A stretch of DNA of 64,000 nt from UBA5216 sp043743335 (GTDB lineage Bacteria > Pseudomonadota > Gammaproteobacteria > Burkholderiales > SG8-41). The stretch lies in assembly GCA_043743335.1 (NCBI GenBank), contig JAYTWR010000174.1, positions 1 through 64,000 on the forward strand, in the 5' to 3' direction. Both the position numbers and the translations under genes were made by a program. Shown one piece after another: positions 42,843-51,867 of this stretch; positions within the stretch are counted from its first letter, which is position 1; each line of letters opens with the position of its first letter. Below the pieces are notes generated by a model. That model searched no databases. It was not told the DNA's origin and was given only the letters and a program-made list of their open reading frames with translations.

Positions 42843-43519
42843 GCCTGCCGCTGCAGAATATTGGAAAACTCTTCCATGAAGGAATCGTAGCGTATCGCCA
42901 GCCGATTCACGTCACCCGCAAAACGGTTGTACGCCACCACCGCCGGTATCGCAGCGAACAACCCCATGGCTGTCGCCACCAGCGCCTCAGCAATGCCGGG
43001 GGCCACCGCCGCGAGCGTGGCCTGCGCCACATTCGACAACCCGCGAAACGAATTCATGATGCCCCACACCGTGCCGAACAAACCCACATACGGGCTGACC
43101 GAGCCCACCGAGGCCAAGAACGATAAATGCGATTCGAGTTCATCCATCTCACGCTGATAGGTGGCACGCATGGCGCGGCGCGTGCCGTCGGTTATTGCAC
43201 GCACGTCCATGCCGGGCTGCTTGCGCAGCTTCATGAATTCGCGAAACCCGGCTTCGAAAATGCGCTCCATGCTGCCCGCGTCGGTGCGCGAATTGAGCGC
43301 GCGCGCATGCAGGTCATTGAGATCGGCGCCACTCCAAAACTGCTTTTCGAATTCATCGGCCAGCGCGGTGGCGCGGCGCAGCGCGAAGTATTTGAGAAAA
43401 ATGTAGTACCACGAAAACAGCGACGCCAGCAGCAGCAGCAGCATCACCGCCTGCACCAGCACACTGGCACCGGTGATCAGGCTCAAAATTGACATATCGT
43501 GCGTTACACCGGGATTCAT
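42836..43519 (-). CDS. tolQ: Tol-Pal motor protein TolQ (ExbB family)
   Basis: The 227-residue protein has three membrane helices and the ExbB/TolQ signature (VGSVSPYVGLFGTVWGIM, and GIAEALVATAMGLFAAIPAV). It is the pentameric stator of the Tol motor. ATG 43519 overlaps the ybgC stop (ATGA) and has AAAAGGA ahead. Confidence 0.96.
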   Translation of the reverse strand: MNPGVTHDMSILSLITGASVLVQAVMLLLLLASLFSWYYIFLKYFALRRATALADEFEKQFWSGADLNDLHARALNSRTDAGSMERIFEAGFREFMKLRKQPGMDVRAITDGTRRAMRATYQREMDELESHLSFLASVGSVSPYVGLFGTVWGIMNSFRGLSNVAQATLAAVAPGIAEALVATAMGLFAAIPAVVAYNRFAGDVNRLAIRYDSFMEEFSNILQRQAH

Positions 43520-43974
43520 GTTGTCCTTTTTTCAGGGCTTATTTTTGCGCGTATGGCCAGCGGTATTCTAACGGGCTTGGCTATAGTGTTGGCGACCCAA
43601 TTAACGCACGCAAGCCGCACTTCAGCTTGCACCAGCGGCGTGGCGTCGCGCACCACCCGCTGCGACATGATGATCTGACTCGCGCCCAACGCGGTCAGTT
43701 CCACAGAAACCGTCAGCGCATCATTAAATCGTGCGGGCGCAAGGTATTCCACCTGCAACGAGCGCACCACAAACACCACGCCGTGCTGCGCGGCAAGATC
43801 GGTTTGCTCAAAGCCCTGCGCCCGCAGCCACTCGGTGCGCGCGCGCTCGAAGTAGCGCAAATAGTTAGCGTAGTAAACGACGCCCGCCGCATCGGTGTCT
43901 TCGTAGTAAACACGTACCGGCCAGTGAAAAGGCCGTGTCTGTTGAGAATGCTCGGTCATCTGCGGGATTGCCAT
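43516..43974 (-). CDS. ybgC: Tol-Pal-associated acyl-CoA thioesterase YbgC
   Basis: The 152-residue hot-dog-fold protein has the 4-hydroxybenzoyl-CoA thioesterase active site YYEDTDAAGVVYYANYLRY with catalytic Asp. YbgC heads the Tol-Pal operon as in most Proteobacteria and acts on acyl-CoA or acyl-ACP at the cytoplasmic membrane. The four-base overlap couples it to tolQ. A second in-frame ATG at MTEHS is an alternative. Confidence 0.94.
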   Translation of the reverse strand: MAIPQMTEHSQQTRPFHWPVRVYYEDTDAAGVVYYANYLRYFERARTEWLRAQGFEQTDLAAQHGVVFVVRSLQVEYLAPARFNDALTVSVELTALGASQIIMSQRVVRDATPLVQAEVRLACVNWVANTIAKPVRIPLAIRAKISPEKRTT

Positions 43975-44020
43975 GCTTGCCGTTGCGCACCACGTCTCGC
44001 AGTGCGATGCAATAATCGTA

Positions 44021-44890
44021 TCACGCAGCAGCCATAGGTACCAGCCTGCCGACGCTGACGGATTGCACCGGTCGCCACGTAGGACACGGCGCCGGCCACA
44101 GTCTGTCCAGCACCAACACTGCGGGTGTTAGCAGAAACAAGGCCCACACCAGTGCGTTCGGCTTGAACAGATAAAACTGCCAGAGGAACGCACCCACTGC
44201 GACCAGCGCCGCATACACAAGCCGGCCTCGCGCGTGATTGGGTATGGTCATCGGATCGGAAATCATGAAAAAAGTAAACAACAACAAAGCGCCGCTGTGT
44301 AACTGATGCCAAAAAATGGCAGGGGATTGCCCCAGCCACAGCACGCGCGCACCCAGCAGCGCGACGTAGCAGGCAAGAAACATTCCACTGATGTCCATGC
44401 GTCGCGCGCGGTTGGTGACCACCGAACCCAGCGCCACAAACCACGCGGCGTAGAGTAAATCGTTGCCCCATTGCCCCGGTGAAATCCACGCGCCGGGAAT
44501 CAGCGTCAGCCCGGCAATCACGCCTAAATTGGCCGGATTAAACAAATGCTTACCGTTAACGCGAATCACGAACTTGGCGCTGATCGCGATAAACGCCGCC
44601 AGCGGATGCGCCCATAGCGTGTCAGCCCGCAGCAATATCGACAAACCAAAGCAGGTGATGATAACGCTAAGATACCCCACGTTTTTCAGGCCCAGCGCAC
44701 GCACAAACAGCGCTTGAGTGGCGAGCCCTGCCGCGAAGGTCAAGGCCATTTGCGCTGGCTTCAAGCTGAAATCCCTTGCTAGCACACCGATGCCGAGCAA
44801 GGTCGCCAGAAACAGAATTTGGTAGACGCGGGCGTCGCGCGGCAGATGCGCGCGCCAAGACGTTACTGCAAAAATTGCGCTGGTCATCAT
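44021..44890 (-). CDS. RnfD/NqrB-family membrane protein
   Basis: The 289-residue polytopic protein has the NQR2/RnfD domain, with the typical block GKHLFNPANLGVIAGL near residue 113 and about eight helices. The flavin-attachment motif of true RnfD/NqrB (S-x-A-T with the modified Thr) is not visible, and no other rnf or nqr genes are present. It therefore is not part of a standard sodium-pumping complex. It follows the DUF2330 gene by nine bases, so the two probably work together at the membrane. Confidence 0.83.
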   Translation of the reverse strand: MMTSAIFAVTSWRAHLPRDARVYQILFLATLLGIGVLARDFSLKPAQMALTFAAGLATQALFVRALGLKNVGYLSVIITCFGLSILLRADTLWAHPLAAFIAISAKFVIRVNGKHLFNPANLGVIAGLTLIPGAWISPGQWGNDLLYAAWFVALGSVVTNRARRMDISGMFLACYVALLGARVLWLGQSPAIFWHQLHSGALLLFTFFMISDPMTIPNHARGRLVYAALVAVGAFLWQFYLFKPNALVWALFLLTPAVLVLDRLWPAPCPTWRPVQSVSVGRLVPMAAA

Positions 44891-44899
44891 GGCACCCGA

Positions 44900-46264
44900 T
44901 CAAGGGTTGCTGCGGAACCAGCGTTTGACGGTGGACCAGAAACCGTCCAAGGTCTCCAGCCCGGCTTTCACACGGATTTCGCCGATATCCCAGCCGGTCA
45001 GATTCGCCAGCAGATCGGCTTCTTTTTCCTGACGCGTGCGCACTTGTTCGAGATAGGGCTTGGCGGCCGGACAGGCATCCGGCGCGACTTTCACCGGATT
45101 TTGCAGCACATAACGCGTCTGGAAATTTTCGCGGTCTTTGGTTTCCTGAAACATCAGGTCTTCGGGAAAGGTCTCGGGCGTGTAGCGCACATGCAGACGC
45201 GTGACGCGCACCGGCTGTGCATCGCCACTGAAACGGTTGCGCGGCGTGCTGGTTATCCAGTTCACGCCAAGATTGCCGAGCTCCTGCGCGGAAAGCGGGT
45301 TCGATGCACAAGGGTCGCACCAGGCCATGTCCCAAAAATATTCGGTAAACAACACGCGATATTGTTCGCGCTTGGCCTGCTCGTCGAACAGGGCTTTGTA
45401 GAACGCGCCGAAAGTGTGCTTTTCATCAATCTTGATGTACGGCGGAATATTCACGTTCGCCGGCATTTTGGCCGTGCGGTAATTGGTCGACTCAACCCGC
45501 CCTTGTTTGGTCAACACCCACAACACCAAATCCTGCGGCCCGCGTGCGTTAATCATGCCCAAGCGGATGGGTAACATGAACTTCTCGGACTTGAAGCTGA
45601 ATTGCAGCGGCGGCAGGAAAGTCGCGCCGGATTTCTCTTGCGCTTCGAGATTGATTTTAGCCACGAAGAACTTCATGTCCTGCTTGATATACGGCCCCAA
45701 CGCCTTGGAGGCGCCTGCCGGGATTTTGTAATCGTTTTGCTTGAGCCAGGTTTCGAGGCCGTCGGATTCCTTCGCCGACAGAATCACGATGTCGTAGGGG
45801 CCGACGGTGTATTGGGCTTCAATGGTGACGCCGAGACTGGCGTCAGATTCTGCTGCGCGCGCAGCGATCTTAGCCGCAGGTGCAGGCACTGCCATGGGTC
45901 TTGCGAACTCGCGTTGCGGCGTACACGGATTCGCATCAAAATATTCCGCCAATCGCGGCGCGCTATACGCATCAATACGATCAAACAGCGCACGAAACGG
46001 TATCTTGATATTTTCTTTTTGCAGCACCTCGGGCACCGGCACCACCAACGCGAATTCTTTCAAATCGCCTTTGTAATCGTTCAACATGTTGATGGTAGTG
46101 CGCTCACCGTCGCGCACCATCACCACTTTGCTGGCGTCGTTGAACAAGCCCGCATCGGCCTTGCCGACATAGAAACCGCAAAACGCATGCGCGCTGTTGG
46201 CCACCACCAACGCACACAGTGCGCCAATACAGCCCGATAAACCTAAGTATTTGATTTTAAACAC
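44900..46264 (-). CDS. DUF2330 secreted protein
   Basis: The 454-residue protein has a signal peptide ending NSAHAFCG and a DUF2330 region (GLFNDASKVVMVRDGERTTI, then DLKEFALVVPVPEVL). A later CDPC pair (WDMAWCDPCAS) and a Cys near the mature start could be redox-active or metal-binding. The domain has no assigned function. A strong AAGGAGATAAAA precedes the GTG start, the first codons of which are an AT-rich element. It forms a pair with the RnfD-like gene. Confidence 0.85.
   Translation of the reverse strand: MFKIKYLGLSGCIGALCALVVANSAHAFCGFYVGKADAGLFNDASKVVMVRDGERTTINMLNDYKGDLKEFALVVPVPEVLQKENIKIPFRALFDRIDAYSAPRLAEYFDANPCTPQREFARPMAVPAPAAKIAARAAESDASLGVTIEAQYTVGPYDIVILSAKESDGLETWLKQNDYKIPAGASKALGPYIKQDMKFFVAKINLEAQEKSGATFLPPLQFSFKSEKFMLPIRLGMINARGPQDLVLWVLTKQGRVESTNYRTAKMPANVNIPPYIKIDEKHTFGAFYKALFDEQAKREQYRVLFTEYFWDMAWCDPCASNPLSAQELGNLGVNWITSTPRNRFSGDAQPVRVTRLHVRYTPETFPEDLMFQETKDRENFQTRYVLQNPVKVAPDACPAAKPYLEQVRTRQEKEADLLANLTGWDIGEIRVKAGLETLDGFWSTVKRWFRSNP
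46243..46264 (-). repeat. AT-rich dispersed element, diverged copy in the DUF2330 start
   Basis: The minus strand reads GTTTAAAATCAAATACTTAG and forms codons 1 to 8 of the gene. It shares TAAAATCAAATACTTA with the Bug receptor start at 23725. Confidence 0.5.
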
Positions 46265-46334
46265 TTTTATCTCCTTCGCTATCAGGGCCGCGCCCCACTC
46301 GACACCTACAAACGTGCCACGAGCCGAAAAGGGG

Positions 46335-47393
46335 TTAAAGCTTGTTGCTGTCTGCCGCGTCCCACAAATCGGGCGTCACGGCATTCTTCGGCTGCGCCAA
46401 CCCAAAATGCCGGAACGCGCTGGCCGTGGCCATGCGCCCGCGCGGCGTGCGTTGCAAATAGCCTTGCATAATGAGGTACGGCTCCAGCACATCCTCGATG
46501 GTGTCGCGCTCCTCACCGATAGCAGCCGCAAGGTTATCCACGCCCACCGGCCCGCCATCAAACCGCTCGATCACGGCCAGCAGCAATTTGCGATCCATTA
46601 CGTCCAGCCCCAGCGCGTCCACATCCAACATTTTCAGCGCATCATCAGCCACGGTGCGGGTGATCTTGCCATCCGCCTTGACCTCGGCAAAATCACGCAC
46701 GCGGCGCAACAGCCGGTTTGAAATACGCGGCGTGCCGCGTGAACGCGCCGCCACCTCGCGCGCACCCGTAGGATCAATCGGCACCGCCAGCAATTTGGCC
46801 GAGCGCGTGACAATGCGCGTCAACTCCTCTGTGGTGTAAAACTCCAGCCGCGAAACAATGCCAAAACGGTCACGCAACGGGTTGGTCAACATGCCCGCAC
46901 GCGTGGTGGCACCCACCAGGGTAAACGGCGGCAGATCCAGCTTGACCGAGCGCGCCGCCGGACCTTCACCGATCATGATATCGATCTGGTAATCCTCCAG
47001 CGCGGGGTAGAGTATCTCCTCCACCACCGGCGACAAGCGGTGTATCTCGTCGATAAACAATACATCGTTGGGTTCAAGGTTGGTCAGTATCGCCGCCAAA
47101 TCTCCCGCGCGCTCCAGCACCGGGCCGGAGGTATGCCGCAGATTCACCCCCATCTCGCGCGCAATAATATGCGCCAGCGTGGTCTTGCCCAACCCCGGCG
47201 GGCCAAACAGCAGCACATGATCCAGCGGCTCCTTACGCCTGCGCGCCGCCTCGATAAAAATCGACAACTGCCCGCGTATTTTTTCTTGCCCGATGTATTC
47301 GTCCAACTGCTTCGGACGCAACGCGCGTTCAAAGGCCTCTTCTTGCGTTGAGGCGGGCGCGGCGGAGATCAGGCGGTCGGTTTCGACAGTCAT
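46335..47393 (-). CDS. ruvB: Holliday junction branch-migration helicase RuvB
   Basis: The 352-residue AAA+ motor has Walker A GPPGLGKTTL, Walker B FIDEIHRL, sensor GATTRAG and a C-terminal winged helix (YLQRTPRGRMAT). With RuvA it drives branch migration. The ATG overlaps the ruvA stop (ATGA). Confidence 0.98.
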   Translation of the reverse strand: MTVETDRLISAAPASTQEEAFERALRPKQLDEYIGQEKIRGQLSIFIEAARRRKEPLDHVLLFGPPGLGKTTLAHIIAREMGVNLRHTSGPVLERAGDLAAILTNLEPNDVLFIDEIHRLSPVVEEILYPALEDYQIDIMIGEGPAARSVKLDLPPFTLVGATTRAGMLTNPLRDRFGIVSRLEFYTTEELTRIVTRSAKLLAVPIDPTGAREVAARSRGTPRISNRLLRRVRDFAEVKADGKITRTVADDALKMLDVDALGLDVMDRKLLLAVIERFDGGPVGVDNLAAAIGEERDTIEDVLEPYLIMQGYLQRTPRGRMATASAFRHFGLAQPKNAVTPDLWDAADSNKL

Positions 47394-47977
47394 GATTTGG
47401 ATAATAACTTCAACGCCTGCCGGATGCCGTCATTGACGTTGGTATCCGGCGGCAACTGCTTGGCCGCCCAAGTAGCCTCTTTGTCGTTGTAGCCGAGTGC
47501 CAGCAAGGCGTTGACAATATCACTGCCTGCGCTGGTGGCGCGGGTAGCGCCAGCGCCGGTAGCAGCGGAAATCGTAATATCCAGTTTGTCTTTTAATTCA
47601 AGCAACAGGCGCTCGGCGGTTTTTTTGCCGATGCCGGGCACTTTGGTCAGCCGCCCGCTATCCTGCTGGGCCACTGCCGTGTGCAAGTCGTTCACCGACA
47701 TGCCCGACAGCACCGACAACGCCGTGCGTGCGCCCACGCCGGAAATTTTCAGCAACTGGCGGAACACGGTGCGCTCTTGGTCAGTCGCAAAGCCATATAG
47801 CAAATGAGCGTCTTCGCGCACGATCATATGAGTTAACAAGGTTACGTCTGCGCCGACAGCAGGCAGGTTATATAGCGTGCTCATGGGCACGTCGATCTCA
47901 TAGCCCAAGCCGTGCACATCCACTATGATTTGCGGGGGTTGCTTGGAAATTAATTTACCTGCGATGCGGCCTATCAC
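47390..47977 (-). CDS. ruvA: Holliday junction-binding protein RuvA
   Basis: The 195-residue tetrameric DNA-binding protein has the OB domain (MIGRIAGKLI start), two helix-hairpin-helix motifs (ISGVGARTALSVLSG and VPGIGKKTAERLLLEL) and the C-terminal RuvB-binding domain. The GTG start overlaps the stop of the DUF3368 toxin gene by four bases, so ruvA translation is coupled to the toxin gene. Confidence 0.98.
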   Translation of the reverse strand: MIGRIAGKLISKQPPQIIVDVHGLGYEIDVPMSTLYNLPAVGADVTLLTHMIVREDAHLLYGFATDQERTVFRQLLKISGVGARTALSVLSGMSVNDLHTAVAQQDSGRLTKVPGIGKKTAERLLLELKDKLDITISAATGAGATRATSAGSDIVNALLALGYNDKEATWAAKQLPPDTNVNDGIRQALKLLSKS

Positions 47978-48471
47978 GACGTGCGCTCCCCCGCAGCTTC
48001 AAGCGCCGCGCGTATCACCTCTGCGGACAACCTGAAATCCATTTGCAATAACTTCTCAAAAACGTCACGCGCGGACGTAATTAACGCACGCTTTTTCGCC
48101 ATGGCCACAATAGCGGCCGTACCTGCTACGCGCAAGCCTTGCTCAACCGCCGTCACGCGTCCGGCGCGATCATCCATCAACAGCAGGCTCGGCCCGCCCA
48201 AGTGTAGCGCTGCGCGTATACAGGCGGCCTCGCCATCACCGAGAAATGGAAATTGCGGCTGCCTCCAATCACGCTTGAGCAGCACAAACGCATTGTCGGC
48301 AAGCGCCGCGCGTAGCTGCGGCTCACCCGCCTTGTTTTGATCCGGCAGCACTTCATGCCGCACAGGCAACGGGACGTGAATCTGCCCGAACAGCACCGGC
48401 AGCCACGCCAACCCGCCCACGCGCGACAGCACGATCAACGGGCTGGCGTCGATCAAGACGATGCCAGCCAT
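47974..48471 (-). CDS. DUF3368 PIN-like toxin of a toxin-antitoxin pair
   Basis: The 165-residue protein starts MAGIVLIDASPLIVLSRVG, typical of DUF3368 PIN-like nucleases, and keeps acidic residues at the expected places (Asp8, the GDGEAACIRAA block with Glu, and LLMDDRAGR). It would be an RNase when free of antitoxin. It overlaps the antitoxin gene by 19 bases and the ruvA start by four. Thus a toxin gene is embedded in an essential-type DNA repair operon. Confidence 0.87.
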   Translation of the reverse strand: MAGIVLIDASPLIVLSRVGGLAWLPVLFGQIHVPLPVRHEVLPDQNKAGEPQLRAALADNAFVLLKRDWRQPQFPFLGDGEAACIRAALHLGGPSLLLMDDRAGRVTAVEQGLRVAGTAAIVAMAKKRALITSARDVFEKLLQMDFRLSAEVIRAALEAAGERTS

Positions 48472-48797
48472 GCGTCCAGTGTTTCTACATCCGCTTTGAC
48501 TTCTTTACCGCCGCCCTTGATGACCGGCGTGCCCAAACGCGACAGATGCTGCATAAACGCAGGCAGCGGTAGTTGCGCCAGCTTTGCTGCACGCGCCAGC
48601 GATAGACCGCCGTCTTTGAACAGGGTATGCGCGAGCGCCAGCCGTATACCCGGCATTTCAAGTGCGCCGCCCTCGTTCAGATGCACGAGCACAGCCGACG
48701 GATGCTCGCCGTTCATGACGACCACCATCTCCTTCTCCGCCTTGCGCAGAGCCTCGGATGGATTGTTCTTTAATTGTCGAACGTTAACGGTGTGCAT
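48453..48797 (-). CDS. UPF0175/Phd-like antitoxin
   Basis: The 114-residue protein opens with a Phd/YefM-like dimerisation strand (HTVNVRQLKNNPSEALRKA, then VVVMNGEHPSAVLVHL) followed by a UPF0175-type helical part (LARAAKLAQLPLPAFMQHL). UPF0175 with DUF3368 is a known toxin-antitoxin pair. ATG 48797 fits the start of the strand; the upstream extension of the frame is not similar. Confidence 0.82.
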   Translation of the reverse strand: MHTVNVRQLKNNPSEALRKAEKEMVVVMNGEHPSAVLVHLNEGGALEMPGIRLALAHTLFKDGGLSLARAAKLAQLPLPAFMQHLSRLGTPVIKGGGKEVKADVETLDAWLASS

Positions 48798-48903
48798 GGC
48801 GCATGGCGAGATGATAGCGTGGTTACGTTGCGTAGGAACATAGCGCAAGAACACCATTGAGTCAACTGGGCAAACACTGAGCCAATACAGCCAAAGAGTT
48901 AAC

Positions 48904-48921
48904 TTAAGTATTTGTTTTTAA
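48904..48921. repeat. AT-rich dispersed element, diverged copy
   Basis: The plus strand reads TTAAGTATTTGTTTTTAA, close to the complement of the TAAAATCAAATACTTA copies. It lies between ruvC and the antitoxin gene, where the pair joins the ruv operon. Confidence 0.4.
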
Positions 48922-48956
48922 AAGACTTTAAATGAAGTGTGACTTGCGCAGCGCAT

Positions 48957-49487
48957 TCAAATCAACCGCCCTCGCCGCACCCGATATCCCGCCGTAGCCA
49001 ACTTGCCCAAACCCTGCCCGCCATGCGCATGACAAATCGCGCAAGCCAGCGCATCCGCCGCATCGGGGCTGGGGTCACCCGCGAGGTTCAATAAACGTTT
49101 GACCATGGCCTGCACCTGTTCTTTCTTTGCATGACCATTGCCAACCACAGCTTGTTTGACTTGAAGGGCGGTGTATTCCGACACCGGCAAATCATGTGAC
49201 ACCACAGCACAGATGGCCGCGCCGCGCGCCTGCCCCAACAACAGCGTAGATTGTGGATTAACGTTAACGAATACTTTTTCTATAGCCACCTGCTCGGGCA
49301 AGTTAGCAGCGATCACCTCGGCCAGCCCATCGAGTATCGTCTTCAACCGACCCGGTAATTCACCGGTTGCGGTACGGATGCAACCGCTAGTCACATACGT
49401 CAGTTTGTTGCCGCTCTTCTCAAGAACTCCAAACCCGGTAGCCCTTAGCCCCGGGTCAATCCCCAGTATGCGTATGGTATTGATCAA
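48957..49487 (-). CDS. ruvC: Crossover junction endodeoxyribonuclease RuvC
   Basis: RuvC resolves Holliday junctions. The 176-residue protein has the RNase H fold with the catalytic Asp in LGIDPGLRATGFG, Glu in AIEKVFV, and the C-terminal acidic cluster DPSPDAADALACAICH. The TTG start overlaps the yebC stop (TTGA). The normal ruvC-ruvA-ruvB order is interrupted by the toxin-antitoxin pair. Confidence 0.97.
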   Translation of the reverse strand: MINTIRILGIDPGLRATGFGVLEKSGNKLTYVTSGCIRTATGELPGRLKTILDGLAEVIAANLPEQVAIEKVFVNVNPQSTLLLGQARGAAICAVVSHDLPVSEYTALQVKQAVVGNGHAKKEQVQAMVKRLLNLAGDPSPDAADALACAICHAHGGQGLGKLATAGYRVRRGRLI

Positions 49488-50215
49488 GCAGGCAAGTCGA
49501 TAACAGCGCTGGTATAAACCTCCTGCACATCATCTAACGCCTCTAGCGCATCAATCAGCTTCTGCATTTTCACCGCATCGTCACCGGTGACCACACTTTC
49601 TGTCGTGGGCTTCATGATGACTTCGGCGATTTCGGGTTTGAAGCCGACCTTTTCGATGCCTGCCTTGACCGTATGAAAATCGTGCGGCGGGGTTAGCACT
49701 TCGATACTGCCGTCTTCGTTGGTCACCACGTCATCAGCGCCCGCGTCGATGGCGGCTTCCATCAGCTTTTCTTCGTTGGTGCCAGGGGCAAATATCATTT
49801 GCCCGCAGTGGGTGAACAAAAACGCCACTGAGCCTTCAGCGCCCATGTTGCCGCCGTTTTTGGTGAAGGCAAAGCGCACATCGGCCACGGTGCGGGTACG
49901 GTTGTCCGTCATGCAATCGACCATCACGGCTGCGCCGCCGATACCGTAGCCTTCGTATCGAATCTCTTCGTAGTTCACACCTTCAAGATCGCCGGTGCCG
50001 CGCTTGATGGCGCGCTCGACGTTGTCTTTGGGCATGTTGTTGGCGTAGGCCTTGTCCATGGCCAAGCGCAGGCGCGGATTGGTGCCCGCATCGCCACCGC
50101 CCATGCGTGCTGACACGGTGATCTCTTTGATCAGTCGCGTAAAAATCTTGCCGCGCTTGGCATCCTGCCGCCCTTTGCGATGTTGAATATTTGCCCACTT
50201 GGAATGCCCAGCCAT
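49484..50215 (-). CDS. YebC/PmpR-family regulatory protein
   Basis: The 243-residue protein begins MAGHSKWANIQHRKGRQD, the family signature, and is full length. YebC proteins act as transcription regulators or help ribosomes through difficult motifs. yebC ahead of ruvC is the common proteobacterial order. Confidence 0.97.
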   Translation of the reverse strand: MAGHSKWANIQHRKGRQDAKRGKIFTRLIKEITVSARMGGGDAGTNPRLRLAMDKAYANNMPKDNVERAIKRGTGDLEGVNYEEIRYEGYGIGGAAVMVDCMTDNRTRTVADVRFAFTKNGGNMGAEGSVAFLFTHCGQMIFAPGTNEEKLMEAAIDAGADDVVTNEDGSIEVLTPPHDFHTVKAGIEKVGFKPEIAEVIMKPTTESVVTGDDAVKMQKLIDALEALDDVQEVYTSAVIDLPA

Positions 50216-50274
50216 AAGTACCTCAGAGTTTCGGAACCCGCTACAATGAACAAAATTTTATCATGGAGGCCCTC

Positions 50275-51819
50275 ATGCCCGACCCTTTATTAATCGCAAA
50301 AGACACCAAGGGTGAACTGGATCTTTGCCTGCTGCCGGCGCTGGCCAATCGCCACGGGCTCATCGCGGGCACCACGGGCACGGGCAAAACGGTCACGCTG
50401 CAACGCATGGCCGAATCGCTGTCGCGCATCGGCGTACCGGTGTTCATAGCCGACGTAAAAGGCGATTTGGCAGGGCTGTCGCAAGCGGGGGAACTCAAAG
50501 GCAAAATCAAAGAGCGCGTCGAACAACTCAAACTGGCGGACTTCAAAAATGAAGCCTGCCCAGTGGTGTTTTGGGACGCCTTCGGCAAGCAAGGCCACCC
50601 CGTCCGCACCACCGTCTCCGAGATGGGGCCGTTGCTGCTGTCGCGCATGTTGAATCTGAACGACACGCAGCAGGGCGTGCTGACCCTGGTGTTCAAAATC
50701 GCCGACGACGCGGGACTGCTGCTGCTCGACATGAAAGACTTGCGCGCCATGTTGCAACACGTGGGTGACAACGCCAAGGATTTCACCACGCAGTACGGCA
50801 ATGTGTCGGCAGCGTCCATCGGTGCCATCCAGCGCGGGCTGCTGGAACTGGACAGCCAGGGGGCGGATCAATTTTTCGGTGAGCCTGCGCTCAACATCCT
50901 CGATTTCATCCAAACCGACAGCAAGGGCCGCGGCGTCATCAATATTCTCGCGGCTGACAAACTGATGACCTCGCCCAAGCTCTACGCCACGTTTTTGTTG
51001 TGGATGTTGTCCGAGTTATTCCAGCAACTACCCGAAGTGGGCGATGTGGAAAAACCCAAGCTCGCGTTCTTTTTCGACGAAGCGCATTTGCTGTTTACCG
51101 ATGCGCCCAAGGCACTGCTGGAGAAAATCGAGCAAGTGGTGCGCTTGGTGCGTTCCAAGGGCATAGGCGTTTATTTTGTCACGCAAAACCCGCTGGACGT
51201 ACCCGACACCGTGCTCGCGCAGTTGGGCAATCGCGTACAACACGCGCTGCGCGCCTTCACCCCGCGCGATCAAAAGGCCGTCAAGACAGCCGCTTCCACG
51301 ATGCGCGCCAACCCCAAGCTGGATGTGGAAGCCGTCATCACTGAGCTAGGCGTGGGTGAAGCGCTGGTGTCCTTCCTCGACGAAAAAGGCCGCCCCACGA
51401 TAGTAGAGCGCGCCTTTGTCGCGCCACCCGGCAGCCGCCTGGGGCCGGTCACACCCGAAGAACGTGCAGCCACCATGAAGGATTCATTGGTCGCGGGCGT
51501 GTACGAAAAAGCCGTGGATCGTGAATCGGCGTATGAAAAACTCACCGGGCGCGTGGCGGGCGCTACTGCACCAGCCGCACCGAATGCAAGCGCAGCGGGC
51601 AATGCAAACACGGGGGCAACTCAACAACCCGCAGAAGAAGGCGGCGGGTTGATGGGCGGGTTGAAGAGCATACTCTTCGGCAACACCGGCCCGCGCGGCG
51701 GGCAGCATGATGGTCTGGTACAGACAGCCGCCAGGAGCGCCGTGCGCACTATCGGCACACAGGTGGGCAAGGAAATCTTGCGCGGCGTGTTGGGTGGTAT
51801 TTTCGGTGGAAAGCGTTGA
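50275..51819 (+). CDS. HerA-like/DUF853 ATPase (YjgR type)
   Basis: The 514-residue protein has a FtsK/HerA-type P-loop, GTTGTGKTVTLQRMA near residues 32-46, Walker B FFFDEAHLLF, and a Gly-rich C-terminus. DUF853 ATPases are widespread; no nuclease partner (such as NurA) is near, so a DNA-end-processing role is not supported here. ATG 50275 follows GGAGG with six-base spacing; the ATG at 50263 lies in that site and is less likely. It diverges from yebC. Confidence 0.92.
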   Translation: MPDPLLIAKDTKGELDLCLLPALANRHGLIAGTTGTGKTVTLQRMAESLSRIGVPVFIADVKGDLAGLSQAGELKGKIKERVEQLKLADFKNEACPVVFWDAFGKQGHPVRTTVSEMGPLLLSRMLNLNDTQQGVLTLVFKIADDAGLLLLDMKDLRAMLQHVGDNAKDFTTQYGNVSAASIGAIQRGLLELDSQGADQFFGEPALNILDFIQTDSKGRGVINILAADKLMTSPKLYATFLLWMLSELFQQLPEVGDVEKPKLAFFFDEAHLLFTDAPKALLEKIEQVVRLVRSKGIGVYFVTQNPLDVPDTVLAQLGNRVQHALRAFTPRDQKAVKTAASTMRANPKLDVEAVITELGVGEALVSFLDEKGRPTIVERAFVAPPGSRLGPVTPEERAATMKDSLVAGVYEKAVDRESAYEKLTGRVAGATAPAAPNASAAGNANTGATQQPAEEGGGLMGGLKSILFGNTGPRGGQHDGLVQTAARSAVRTIGTQVGKEILRGVLGGIFGGKR

Positions 51820-51867
51820 ACCCCGTAAACTGCCATACTGGCATCACAACTTAAGGGAGGAGCAGAC

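Noticed and set aside
44021..44890. A complete Rnf or Nqr sodium pump
   Set aside because: Only one subunit-like gene is present and its flavin-attachment motif is missing.
50275..51819. HerA-NurA type defence or DNA-end-processing system
   Set aside because: The ATPase is of the DUF853/YjgR type and no nuclease or other defence gene is adjacent; the convergent neighbours are housekeeping or decayed genes.
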